Assembly: GCF_003324165.1 (NCBI RefSeq)
Contig: NW_025407844.1
Location: 1-64,000 of the forward strand
Length of the DNA: 64,000 bases
Origin: Naegleria lovaniensis
Taxonomy: Eukaryota > Heterolobosea > Eutetramitea > Acrasida > Naegleriidae
Reading direction: 5' to 3'
The position numbers and the translations under genes were made by a program. Under the pieces are notes generated by a model that did not search any database, was not told the DNA's origin, and saw nothing but the letters and a program-made list of their open reading frames with translations. Numbering within the stretch: the first letter of the stretch is position 1; the number at the start of each line of letters is the position of its first letter. Shown piece after piece: positions 24,763-36,204 of this stretch.

Positions 24763-26142
24763 ATGATTCTGACACCCAGCATCCACTTTTGTTCCATCTG
24801 CACAAACGATGGATTTGATGACATACCAGCAGAATTTTGTTGCGAGACTTGTCATCAACATCTTTGTCACAAAGACAGCCGAATTCACACAAAACAATTT
24901 CCACAACATTTGATGAGAAAATTGAATGATCAAATAGTAACACCATTGCCAACACCATCGGTCTCATCACACTTCTGTCATTTGCATCAATGTCCGATCA
25001 ACACATTTTGTAAGACTTGTCGTCAAGTTATTTGTTCTGGTTGTTGTGTGAGTTCTCAACATAAATCACATGATTGTTATTTGTTGAGTGAAATTGATCA
25101 AGAAATGAGACAAGAAGTGAAGAAGGAACTTGACAAACTACGTGAATTGAAAACAGAATGGGAATTGAAATGTCACACAGATGATACAAGTTTGGATCAA
25201 GAAATTGTTGAAATTGAAAAACAGAGACAAGTGTTGAAAAAAGAAATGGACACAGTATTCGATGAGTTACACCAATCTTTGAGAAAGAGACATGACACAA
25301 TGAATGAAGAATTGGATAAATTGTGTCAGGAGAGAATTTGTATCATTTCAAAAATTAAAGAAATGAAACAACAGGCAGAGCATTCTAAGAAAGAATTTGA
25401 CAACTTAGACAGAATGACAACATTTGAAATGATTCAAACGAAGACTAGCTCTCTTGAAATTGTGCTTAAAGATCTCGAAAAGATGATTTCAGAATTTAAA
25501 TATAGATCAGTCACAGCGTTGCATGAATTGAAATTGATCGTTGATCAACAGGAAGTGAACGAATTGAAAAAACGAATTGATCAACTTGGTAGAGTATATT
25601 CTTCTTCTCCACGCGATGAAATATCTCAAAATTTATCAAATCCCAATGAATGGTTGTATGACCATTCTCAAGTATATCTCTCGAATGACAACAATGTTGT
25701 TCGTTTGGTTAAAAAAGCTGAGAATAATACGTATCCTCTTTCATTTAATAATACCAGAATGGAAATTGGAATTTTTAAATGGAAAGTCAAAATAGAAAAA
25801 CTGGAACGGATTGGTGTTGGTTGGATTGGTGTTGGAGTTTCCACTGAAGAAATTGTATCCTCTCGTCAATTTGGTGCCTTTGTCTATCCTTATGAATCTC
25901 ACAAGTCCTATCTAATAAGCTGCAATGGATACACCTGGAGTATGGATTTGAACGAAAATCAAAAAGCGAATGGATTTAAATTTACAACAGGTCATGAATT
26001 GGAATTGGAAATGAATTGCAACACACGACAATTAACCATTCGAAAGTTAGGAACTAATGAGTCGTTTACATTCAACAATGTTGTGTTGCCAGTATATCCT
26101 TCGGTTGCACTTTGTGGGCGGGATGGGTCAGTGACATTTTAA
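24763..26142 (+). CDS. B-box zinc-finger/coiled-coil/SPRY protein (TRIM-like without RING), copy 2, intact
   Basis: A single-exon 459-residue protein. Residues about 10-45 form a Cys/His cluster (CSIC...CETCHQHLC...H), and residues 73-105 form a B-box type zinc site (CHLHQCPINTFCKTCR...HKSHDC). Residues about 110-260 are coiled coil (EIEKQRQVLKKEMD, ELDKLCQERICIIS). Residues about 310-459 resemble SPRY/B30.2 (GIFKWKVKI, WIGVGVS, SMDLNENQK, ELELEMNCNTRQLTIRK, LPVYPSVAL). In TRIM proteins the B-box and coil drive oligomerisation and SPRY binds a target. No RING is present, so ligase activity is not expected. It is the only fully open copy of five in this window. A 13-bp direct repeat at 25808-25835 adds six residues relative to copy 1. 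Confidence 0.8.
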   Translation: MILTPSIHFCSICTNDGFDDIPAEFCCETCHQHLCHKDSRIHTKQFPQHLMRKLNDQIVTPLPTPSVSSHFCHLHQCPINTFCKTCRQVICSGCCVSSQHKSHDCYLLSEIDQEMRQEVKKELDKLRELKTEWELKCHTDDTSLDQEIVEIEKQRQVLKKEMDTVFDELHQSLRKRHDTMNEELDKLCQERICIISKIKEMKQQAEHSKKEFDNLDRMTTFEMIQTKTSSLEIVLKDLEKMISEFKYRSVTALHELKLIVDQQEVNELKKRIDQLGRVYSSSPRDEISQNLSNPNEWLYDHSQVYLSNDNNVVRLVKKAENNTYPLSFNNTRMEIGIFKWKVKIEKLERIGVGWIGVGVSTEEIVSSRQFGAFVYPYESHKSYLISCNGYTWSMDLNENQKANGFKFTTGHELELEMNCNTRQLTIRKLGTNESFTFNNVVLPVYPSVALCGRDGSVTF

Positions 26143-26481
26143 AGCAGTTTACAAAGAAGTTGGAGTTCCAATATTTCAATTGTTTTTTTTATCTGGAGTT
26201 GAAATGATTCGTTAAGGGAAGCATCTTTCGGTATTAGCATAAATCTATTGTAATTCAGTAATCCATCTATTAAATACTTTCAAGTGAAGAGTTCACTCTT
26301 TGGTTATGCCATACTTAGCATTCAGCTCATCAACAGAGTATATGGTGTTGGATTTTCAAACAAGAATGATACTGAAGCTGTACTCTCTCATAGGATTGTA
26401 CTGTTACAATGAACAACTACATCCACTTTAGCAGACCTTGACGAATTTAGGAAATAACCAGATAATGTACCAATACCAATA

Positions 26482-26718
26482 TTATAAGAAACATTCAGTG
26501 GAAAAACCCCATTCACAAACTTTAAAAAGAAGGGTATTATTAGAGTTCCACATGGAGCCAGCTTTGGTGACTACATTAACACCCTCAGAATGACCCAATA
26601 TATTCATTCTGGTTGTGTTGACATCAGAGCGTGAAGCTAAAAACTTCAAGCCAGCATAGGCATCACGTGCATAATCGTCCAATGTCAAAATATTTAAATT
26701 ATACAATGATCTATACAA
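26482..26718 (-). pseudogene. Alpha/beta-hydrolase fragment
   Basis: A 78-residue open stretch contains DDYARDAYAGLKFLASR followed by MNILGHSEG. This is the nucleophile elbow (GHSxG) of an alpha/beta hydrolase with its preceding helix. The rest of the fold (oxyanion strand upstream, Asp and His downstream) is missing and no splice partners are visible. I read it as a leftover piece of a broken gene. Confidence 0.6.
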
Positions 26719-26739
26719 TTGAGAAGCGCCTCAAGAGGT

Positions 26740-26908
26740 GACAATCAATTGGCAACCAGTGCACAACTATCAGTGTTTTTGTTTCATCCGATAACGAAGT
26801 TTATTTTGCTGATATTTGGAACTATAGAATTAGAAAAATTCTCACAAACGGAATGATCACAACAATTGCAGGAAATGGAACTAAAGGATACAATGGAGAT
26901 AGTCCTTA
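26740..26908 (+). pseudogene. Single NHL-repeat fragment upstream of the BTB gene
   Basis: The plus-strand frame reads SVFVSSDNEVYFADIWNYR, then IRKILTNGMITTIAGNGT and KGYNGD. This is one canonical NHL beta-propeller blade (YFAD-x-NxRIRKI...TIAGNG). It is in frame with the downstream BTB gene but unrelated to it, and no further blades are found. It is probably a relic of a propeller gene that was broken and joined here. Confidence 0.6.
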
Positions 26909-26969
26909 CCAGCCATCCCTTTCACATTTCTCTCCTTTCTTTTCACACATTTCGAAACATGAAAGAGAC

Positions 26970-28061
26970 ATGATTCCCAACACCAAACTCATTGTTTTTC
27001 AACCACTTTTTGAAAAACTTTGTCCTCATTTTCATTCCACCATTTTGAAAGATTTTAATTTACTTTCTTCCATGTCTTGTCGTGAACATGAATTAATTCA
27101 ACATATCATTGATTTTGTTTTATATGACCCAGACAAGCTTGTGGAACCTATAATGACTTGTGAAATTATTGAATACTTGTACATTTTGGGTCTAGCTCAA
27201 GGTGAATTTATGGAATTGAAAAATTATTTTATTTTAGTGTTATTAGAGAAACACATTACATCTGAAAATGTCATTGACACATTATTGATGATTGAACAAT
27301 ACTTGACAAAACAACTCTCTCATTCGATCATGCTCAAGTTAAAGAATTATTGTTTGGAATTTATTCAAATCAAATTAAGAGAAGAGTCTTATATTATAAG
27401 AGATCCAAGACTCATTCCTTACGATGTTGAAATTCTTGAAAAATGTTCAAATACAACTATAACCCCCATCGTTCTTGAAGACTCAATTGAAAATCCAATA
27501 CCACCAGATGAAATCATAAAGTCATTGTGGAATGACAAACGTACGAGTGACATTCGAATCAAACTCTCACACAAGAAGAACAATTCCTTTATTTATGCTC
27601 ATCGAACCATCTTGGGTTCTCGTGGAAAACTTTTTGAAGCCATGTTTAACAGTGGGTCACAATTGGAAGATCTGAAATATGATGAAAAAGATGAAATTTT
27701 CACACTCATTCCTTCCACACCTCAAGATGCAATTAGTTTGGAATATATTGTCAAATATTGTTATAATCAATTGGAACATATTGAATCAGAACATGCCGCT
27801 TCACTCATTTTGACAGCATCAGTGAATGAAATGCCAGAATTAGTTTCTCTTGCGTTTAAATCCATTCACATTGATTGCAGTAATTATTTTGAATTTGCAA
27901 ATTCATTGGATTTTGAAAATGATTTATTTTCAGATGTGATTCAAATCATGGTTGATTTTGGAGTGAATCATAGACATGAATTATTCAATGAAAACTCTGA
28001 CCTTGATCAATTACCTGCTTCTCTCTCGCACAAACTAGTTGTCAAGTTTGCAAACATGTAA
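26970..28061 (+). CDS. BTB/POZ domain protein
   Basis: About 363 residues in one exon. The N-terminal half is helical and unassigned. The C-terminal half is a BTB/POZ fold: KRTSDIRIKL, IYAHRTILGSRGKLFEAMF, IVKYCYNQLEH, HAASLILTASVNEMPELVSLA. BTB domains dimerise and often serve as substrate adaptors for Cullin-3 ubiquitin ligases, so such a role is inferred only. I start at the ATG at 26970 (MIPNTKLIVF). The open frame continues upstream into an NHL-repeat remnant, so a longer fused product from 26853 cannot be excluded. Confidence 0.7.
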   Translation: MIPNTKLIVFQPLFEKLCPHFHSTILKDFNLLSSMSCREHELIQHIIDFVLYDPDKLVEPIMTCEIIEYLYILGLAQGEFMELKNYFILVLLEKHITSENVIDTLLMIEQYLTKQLSHSIMLKLKNYCLEFIQIKLREESYIIRDPRLIPYDVEILEKCSNTTITPIVLEDSIENPIPPDEIIKSLWNDKRTSDIRIKLSHKKNNSFIYAHRTILGSRGKLFEAMFNSGSQLEDLKYDEKDEIFTLIPSTPQDAISLEYIVKYCYNQLEHIESEHAASLILTASVNEMPELVSLAFKSIHIDCSNYFEFANSLDFENDLFSDVIQIMVDFGVNHRHELFNENSDLDQLPASLSHKLVVKFANM

Positions 28062-28167
28062 TTTCCACACTTCTATGGTTGTGTTTAATTAGATCAAATC
28101 AAATTCCAGAAAATAACATTGAAATATTGGACGCTAACTTCTTTGTTTACTTTAAAACGTCCTTGCA

Positions 28168-30805
28168 TCATTCGGTAAGCACTTCTCGCAATGTAATTCT
28201 TTCATTAGGATCCAACATCAACATTCTCGCAACAATGTCAATAAATTCTTCTGAATACGATGTCGTCGTCGCATCTTTCAAACTTTCCACTTGAATCAAC
28301 TTCTTTTTCAGAAATTTCTTCATATCTTCACCTTCCATACAGAATTGAGCCAATGCCAATGTCGTGTTACAAGTCATCAATTGAAACAGCGTCACTCCAA
28401 GTGCAAACATGTCACTATGCACAGAAAAAGGTGCAATTTCTTGATTGGAATGTTTGGAATGAATTAATTCAGGAGCCATAAATAACAATGTTCCAGGTCG
28501 AGAACCATGAGTGGTGAGGAGATCGATCGATTTGGATAATCCGAAATCTGCCAAAGCCACTTGAATAGTTTCAGTGGACAAGTCGTAATCACGTACGAGA
28601 GTGTTTCCTGGTTTGATATCTCTGTGACATTTTACCAAATGTGAAATATTGTAAATGGTGATTTTGTAAAACGAAAAATAATTATTATTTTCAATTAATT
28701 TTGTGGTAAAAAAATTCGTAATAAACAGAAACTCACCGATGTAAAATATTATGTTGAGTAAATATCCAATTCAACGCCTCACATAATTGTCGTGTCACTT
28801 GTCTCAACATCTTTTCAGACAATTTCACTTTTTTTTCAATAAATAATGACAATAAACTTCCTTTCATCAATTCCATTTCAATACATAAACTCGACATGAC
28901 ATTGGGTGCAAACGCATCATAAATTTGAACAATATTTGGATGTGAAAATTTGGACATGTTCAAAGCTTCTCGAAGTGCAGAATTGAAATTTTCAATGTCA
29001 TCGAGTCGTAATTGTTTTAAGGCCTTTTCTTTTTTGGATTTGAGATCAATGACGTGATAGACAACGCCAAATCCACCCCGTGCAAGGTATGAAATTTTCT
29101 CGTATTTGGATTGTAAATATTTTTCAATTTTCGAGAGTTCATCTTGTTGATTAGTGACACTTCGGGTTGTGTTGGATTTGTTGCTTGTTTGTTGAGAGGA
29201 ATCAGCATGGAAACTTCCAATGTATCCAGAGTTAGGGAAGACAGAACTATTATTCTCACTCTTACTCGATGAAGAAATGATAAATTCTGAATTTGGAAAT
29301 GCAGAACTAGAATTCATGGAGTGAATTCTCAACTTTTCAAAACTGTGATCCTTGTCAGAATTTCCTTCTTTTTCAAATTCTTGGCTCTTTTCACTACGTG
29401 AATGAACTGTTGAGCTTGCTGAAGAAGATAACTGTCTTTTTGATCCCGTTGTCATGGAAACTCGAATAAATTTGTTCTTATATTCGACATTGGAATCTTT
29501 GAAAAATTCCATAAAATCCTTGACATCATGATCATTGTAAATAACAATGTCATCACATAAATTGGTATCGAAATAGGTCAAAATAATTTCGGTTTCATGT
29601 TGTAGTAATAACAATTCACTAAATATTGTCTTGACATTGTGCACGAGAGATTTGAAGGAATTTCCTTCTATGGTAATTTTTGCATTCTTTTTTCCAAATT
29701 TTTCATCATCGAGCTTGACAAGAATTCGTTCTAGTGTCGAATTTGTTACTGTTTCAACTATTTTCATTTCCGATTTTGCTTGCGTTGACAACACTGACTG
29801 ATTTCTTAAATCATTCCAATCGACAGTACCAACTGTCAAACTGTCAATTGTTTGAACATCATTTTTCTTTTCTTGTTTCAAACTTGTCTTTGCCCTTGTT
29901 TCCACATTACTTCCGATCTTCTTTGTCAATGACACATCCACAAGAAGTCTTTCCAACACTGTTCGTCGAAATTGCAAATCACTTTCTTTTCGACATGCCT
30001 CAATTCCCTTTTCAATAATGACATCAATATCTTTCATCAATTCTTCATCATTTCTCAACTCTTCTGAAACAAGAGATAATACTGCTGGTTGATTGGCGGA
30101 AGATTGTTTCATGTACCACCACAACGATGACTTGTCAGAAACCAATGTTGGATGATACACTTGCAACACTAGTTGTTTCACAGCTTCCAATACAATTTGT
30201 TTATCCATTCGCAATTCATCACTGGCAATGTATTGTAATGCTCGATAATCATATGTGACAGCTGCCATTACAATTTCTCGATCTTTTCGAAATTCCAAAT
30301 TTACATAACCTAAAGCCGTGTGACCATTTTTGGTTTTCTGAACGGCCATCAAGGCAAGAGAACGATCTTTCTGAAATTCCACACTCGCATATTGCAATGC
30401 AAATCCATCAGAATTCACAGCAGCTTGCACAATTTCACAATCATTTCTATATTTGGAATGTGCAAATTTCAAAGCTTGTCCTTGTGATTGAACTGCTTGT
30501 AACACCACTTGTCGATCTTCACGTAATTCTTGAGAAGCATATTCCAGTAAATAACCTTCCAATTGAACGGCCTTCAACACGAGAGATTTATCAGATCGAC
30601 ACTCATCGGAAGCGAAACGAAGGACCCAAGGTGTTTGTTGAGTGATGGCTTTCAGAAGGAAGGTTTTATCTCGTTTCAAATCGTCGGGAGCGTTCTGAAG
30701 AGCACGACCAAAGGAGGTGCCAATGTCGTTCAATAGTTGTTGTTCGGCTTGAGCGGAGAGACGAGGAGGAGTTTTTCGAATTTTGTTGGTGAAGAGGGAG
30801 AACAT
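28168..30805 (-). CDS. Protein kinase with N-terminal DUF4116 repeats
   Basis: Exons 30805-28737 and 28621-28168 (115-nt intron) encode 840 residues. About six N-terminal DUF4116 repeats recur roughly every 45-50 residues with the pattern LRxDRxxVLxAVxxxGxALxYAS. The middle part (KITIEGNSFKSLV...) might be a PB1-like domain. The C-terminal kinase has all key residues: YLARGGFGVVYHV, the Lys of KEKALKQL, HRDIKPGN (rebuilt exactly across the intron, HR|D), ADFGLSK, APEL and the late FIDIVARMLMLDPNER. It should be an active Ser/Thr kinase. The target is unknown. The frame is intact. Confidence 0.88.
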
Positions 30806-30971
30806 TTTGGCAATTTTTTTAACAATTGTAAAATAATATAACCTTTCAATGTTATAAACAATGACAGTTCAGTGAATCATAAACAGACTGTTATCAATGT
30901 GTATAAACGGATTTAAATGAATGAAAAAAAGCAGTTGAACTCATTGGTCATGTTAATTATTTGAATGAATA

Positions 30972-33952
30972 TTACAACACCACAGCTTGCTGTATGGAAT
31001 TCCCTTCCCATGTGTTTACCAAACTCTCAATTTGTTTTCGTGTCTCTTCGAATTGCTCCGTTGGCTTGATATATTGCAAGAAAAACACAATGTTATATAA
31101 TTGTCTTTGGAAGGTCAAGTTGAATTTTTGTGTCACTGGTTCCAATACTCTCCAAACGTCTTGTGGTAGCTCATTAAAGTTGGTCACAAGCAAATATTTC
31201 CAAAATCGGAGGAATTTAGTTCCTTCGTCGGTCTTTAAAAAGTTGATGGCACATGTTGTGTAAAAATAGGTAAATGCAATCATGCTTTCATATAGACGGT
31301 TCTTTGGATCTTTTGCATTTGAAATAGTGTTATCCTTGTTGAAATCATATTGGAAGAAAGGAGCGTCAGATGAGTTTTTCATGTGATCCTTGATGGCTTG
31401 AGCCCAATGCCAGGTTAAAGCATCTTGAGACTCCAAATATCTGGAAACTGGAACAGAATCCATAAAGAAAAAGTCCTGGTGCAATAAAAACATTGGATTC
31501 AATGGCTTTCTCTCACAAAGATTGGTCAAGAATTTTGCATAGGGCATGTTTGCATTCCAAATATTGGCATACTTTAAGAAACTCATACAATAGTGCGCAG
31601 AGTTGGACTTGATCTCATCATAAAGCATGTTTGCATTCCAAGAACAGTTGAAATCTGAAAATTTCTTAAGGAAGCTCTCAATTTCCTCATTTTGCCTAAA
31701 CACAGCAACATCTTGATTATAAAAGGTTTGATAATGGAAATTGGGCTTGTGTTCGTGATCCGTTGAGGTAATTAATTGAGTCTCTGAATCAAATTCGATA
31801 ATATACTTGGCAATAAAGAGAGCTGCTTTCAATTTGGGTGTAGTTGTTTGTGGCGAATTTTGAGATGCGTTTTGATCATAGGCAATAAATTTGACTTTCA
31901 AGTAAGGTGCCTTTTTTGCATCCATGTGTCGCTTGGAAATGTCAAGAATAGAGGCAAGATTGGCAGTTGGAATTAAGGAATTGCACACATTTTGGCTGAT
32001 CATGGTGTCGTTTGAACTTGCTGTAGGTGGTTTTGGCAGTCGATCGATGGAGGCAGCATGTTTCACTTTTTGATAGACACGTTCAATCATGCCATCAATT
32101 CTTGATGCCGGTTGTTGCATTTCACTGATTTTAGTTTTCATGGTTTCCACAATGTTATTGGTTCTTACGTCTGCATTTTCTTCCTCCTTTGGTAATGGTT
32201 GCGTAGTTGTGCCGCTACTCATGCCACCACCGCTACTCACTGATGTTGTTATTGATGAAGAGGGTGTGTGGGTTAACCTCAGCTCTGAAGAAGTATTGGC
32301 CCATACAGGAATGATGGGTTCAATACCATTTTGTTTGAGAACATTGACTAAAGAATCCCAATTTCTCAGCTTGAAATGTCCAGCAAGGTTGAAACCAAGT
32401 AAATCACGAGTGTTGGCATGTCTCGTTAAAAAGTTTCGAATGATGACTTGATAGTTGGAACCTTCTTCAATAGAGCTCAAGACTTGAACAAAACTTTGCA
32501 GAACGTTCATCATTCCCATCACAGTTCCAATGTTTTGTGTTTGCTGTTGATGCTGTGACTGATAGGATCCTGAAGTGGTGTATTCGCTAGTATTTCCTTG
32601 ATAATTTCCTTGCATAATATTAAGCGGGAGTGACATTGAGAAATTTGGAGATGGTTCGACAAATGTGTAAGTAGCGCCATTGGACTGTATCACTGTTTGA
32701 TTAATAATCACGACAATATCACACACAATGTCTACAGGTACCACACTTTGCACATCAGGGGTAATGATGAGAATCATAGCATGTGTGTTATCGCTCAATG
32801 CCAACGTACCAGTCACCAACACTGGTTCAACAGTCACACCAATCATCTTTGGAACGAATTGGACTTGAATGCTGACAATTTGTGGCCATAGTTGCAAGGT
32901 ACCTGTTCTATTGTTTGAAAGTTGCAAATATATATTATTGGGATCTCTATTGTGCTTATATCCATGAGGAAAGTGAATTGCTGAAACTGTCAAATCAGTA
33001 AAATCAGGGTTCTCTGATGTAAAATCTGCAATTAATTGTTCAGATCATAGTCGGTCAACGTGATTGGAATTTGATCTGTTGGAGAATCAGAAATCAGCAT
33101 TTCTGTAGTGCTCACATTGGGTGGAACTTGCGATTGTTGGTGAGGTGTTACGGGCAGTGTTTGTGCTGATGGATGAGGTGACAATTGTTGAGATGAAGAA
33201 GGGGTCGATGAACCCACAGATGCAATCGTTTTTGGCGAAATGCTATGGAGTTTAGAAATGACTGGAAATGCTGACTTGGTTCTCCTGTAGGGTTGTGATG
33301 ATTGCACAGTAGTTGAGGAGCGTAGGGCCACACCTTGTTTTTTGAGCTCTGTAATAAATTGAGATTCTTCAAAAGGGGAGAAATGTAGCAAGCATTCACA
33401 CTTGTGAAGGCTCTCTTATTTTCATTTCCAGTTTCGTGAGATTTCAGGACTCGTATGGTCACATAAAATTCCTTAATTTGATCACCCAAATCCAAAGTAA
33501 ATGGTAACACAATGAATTTGATTTGTTTTCCGGGATTCTTTCCATATTTCGAGCAAGTCAATGACAGTAAAGATTGATTCACCCCACGCTCAAACTTGCA
33601 TTTTAAATTGTCAGCACTTTGAAGAATGAGCTCCACAGATCTCAATTCAGGATTAATGAAACTATCATTGACTACATTGGTATGCATATGGGTGCTATTA
33701 GAAATATTACTCGATTCTCCACAGGGCTCACAGAGGCAAACACTCGCATACGACTCCATCAATTTCAAGTAACCTCCGATCAGGCTTTCCACTCGGAAAG
33801 CATTATTCCTAATGTTGTGAAGCCCTTGATGCAATATATTTTAATTAACGGAAAGGTGGATTTTGACTGTGGTCAAAGAGAATAACACTCTCATCAATTC
33901 CTCCACTACTACTTTGCGAAGAAGACTCCGAATGAGGCGATGATTTTTGCAT
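30972..33952 (-). CDS. Large hypothetical protein, function unknown
   Basis: About 990 residues from ATG 33952 (MQKSSPHSESSSQSSSGG) to the stop at 30972. No domain is securely recognised. The N-terminal part (SVELILQSADNLKCKFE, TLDLGDQIKEFYVTIRVL) and the next part (TGTLALSDNTHAMILIITP) alternate polar and hydrophobic residues, as in beta-sandwich folds. A Ser/Pro/Gln-rich linker, a helical C-terminal region (FFQYDFNKDNTISNAKD...) and a long terminal helix follow. The frame breaks near 33800-33850, 33390 and 33040. At 33040 adding one base restores DYD-SEQLIADFTSENPDF, which argues for an indel. A transcription-factor role similar to amoebozoan CudA/STAT-like proteins crossed my mind, but I cannot support it. 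Confidence 0.6.
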
Positions 33953-34229
33953 TTTTTTTTCACGTTTTTTTGTTGAACGAAACTAAAAAGGAAATTCATT
34001 CCTGTTTTAAAAATGCAAAACGTGATTAGGAAATAAAATCGTGAATAGGAAATCAGTAACACGTATGTGCCATTCGAATTAGAGAGAACAACAGTTGTTG
34101 ATAAACGTGTTTGATCGAGAAAGATAATAATATGTTACACTTCATCAAAAACGTGATCATCAACTTTTCATCTCAATTCATGTAAATCACGATCAAAGAT
34201 TAAAATATGGAAAAATCAAAAATTTATCC

Positions 34230-36041
34230 TTAATTAAAAGACAAGCCAATTCGTTTCACAACATCCGCAAAGATGTGTTTGTAATTCTCAATTCCCCAAA
34301 CTAAATCAATATGTCCATAATCTGGTAAAAACATGACATTTTTCACACGTTCCTTTGGAACCAAATTAATAAAAGTTTGGAAATCTTGAACGTCTCCCAA
34401 AACATCCAATCCTCCATGATAAATCGCAATGTCGACATGTAATTTTGTCAAATCAATTTGAGGAACACCAAATTGATGATAATGTTGATAGTTGTTTGCA
34501 CCATTTCCATAATCGAACATTTGGAATTTTGCTGAGCGAATGAGTTGAGCCCAATGTCCAGCATTATAAGTTGAAGTTCCAGCTGGTAATCGATCCATGT
34601 AAAGTGGTAATCTTGTTTGATTGCATTTGGTCACTAATCCATCACATCCGCTCATCAGACAATAAGTATTGAGACAAACAGATTTTTGTAAAATGGAATT
34701 GGAGCAAATTCCTGGAATCCATTTTTCAAGATCTTGAGTCGTTGGTAAAAATTCATAGACTCCCAAAAGCTCTAATAATTGGTCGACGTGGAATTTGGCA
34801 AGCGCCTTGGCCAAGTCAGATCCAACATGTTGGAGGAAGGTCACAGGAGCAATGGCAATGAAAATTGAAATTTTGTCTGTAAAATCTTTAGGACAGGCTG
34901 GGTATTTGGTAGAAGAATCAGCCATGCTCGTGAAACATTCAAATGCCATGGTGGTTCCTATGAGAGTAGGTGTGAATATCCATTTGAAAATCGTGACCAT
35001 GTGGAATTTACCAAATATGGAGAATTAAGAATTCAATGAGAACCAAATACAAAAAAATAACAAACCTTGTGAATGTCCAACATAGGCCAATTTCTGTTGA
35101 CCGCTCACTCTCAAAGCATAATTGACCATTGCAGGTAAATCATAGGCAGCTATTATTTTACAATATTATTGTTATTGGTTGACAGTATTTTGATATTGGA
35201 GTACTTACCCATTTCATCCCATGAAAATTGCCAAAATTGTTTATCCTTATTGGTATAATGAATATTTCTATTGCTGTATTCGTTGCCTCGTACATTTCCA
35301 AGCCATACATCTAATAATGAAATTTATAGTGAGTAAATTACCAGTTAAGGAAATGTGAACATGATTTCACATATATTCATGAGAAATGATGTTGTTATTG
35401 TTGAGTCATAATGTCTCTTCAAAACTTACCATATCCAGCATCGGCCAAAATAAATCCCAACGATTGATAAGGCAAATTATTGACCCAAGTAGAACTACAA
35501 TCTAAAAATCCATGTTGTAAAAACACCACTCGACGTTGAGCTTGAGGAATCATTTTACTCGTTGCACTTCGACCGTGTGGAATTCTCTGACTGTGAATGG
35601 TTGTAAACACACACACATTGTTCACAATCATGATCATAATGATCAAACATTGAATATAACACATGAATTGAAACAATCATGATTTCATTTCAACAAACGC
35701 ATTCATCAATGGAATAGTTCAATAAATGTGTTTGAGCGATCATCATCATCAAAAAACACCAAAAATTATTTGAGGATCGTCATCATCATCATCAGATACA
35801 TGTTGAAACGAATGGCACACACAAAAACCTACACCGACAAAATAAAACCATCTTCTGTCTGTACATAATGTTGCTCGACGGGATAACCCCAATATTGAAT
35901 GAGTTGGGTTACGTTGGATCTTGGATCTTGAGCGAGAACAAACGAGTCTGTATTGAACGATTCCAACAGCACCAACATCATCATGAATGCAACAAGAGAT
36001 GCCAAGAGAAAGACTCTCCCAACGGCGAGCGTTCCGACCAT
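34230..36041 (-). CDS. Acid lipase (gastric/lysosomal lipase family)
   Basis: Hydrolyses triacylglycerols or cholesteryl esters in lysosome-like compartments or after secretion. Five exons (36041-35835, 35586-35430, 35310-35209, 35149-35066, 34957-34230) join in frame to a 425-residue protein, the usual family length. A hydrophobic signal sequence ([18 protein letters not shown]) leads into the mature part. Family motifs are [60 protein letters not shown], the nucleophile elbow YVGHSQGTTMAF (Ser), the acid in [12 protein letters not shown] and the catalytic His in [12 protein letters not shown]. All parts of the triad are present. An ATG at 36098 is also in frame. Confidence 0.92.
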
Positions 36042-36204
36042 GGTTTGTGGTTTCGTTGTTATGGAGTGAGGGAGCTTTGAATTTTTTTGAATGATCAAAA
36101 GTTCGGAGTTTCAGATGACATGAAAGGCGCCTTGTTGTAAAAACTGGGTCAGTTCAGCAAGAAAATCTCACACATGAAATCAAACAAACTTTATCAAACA
36201 ATGG

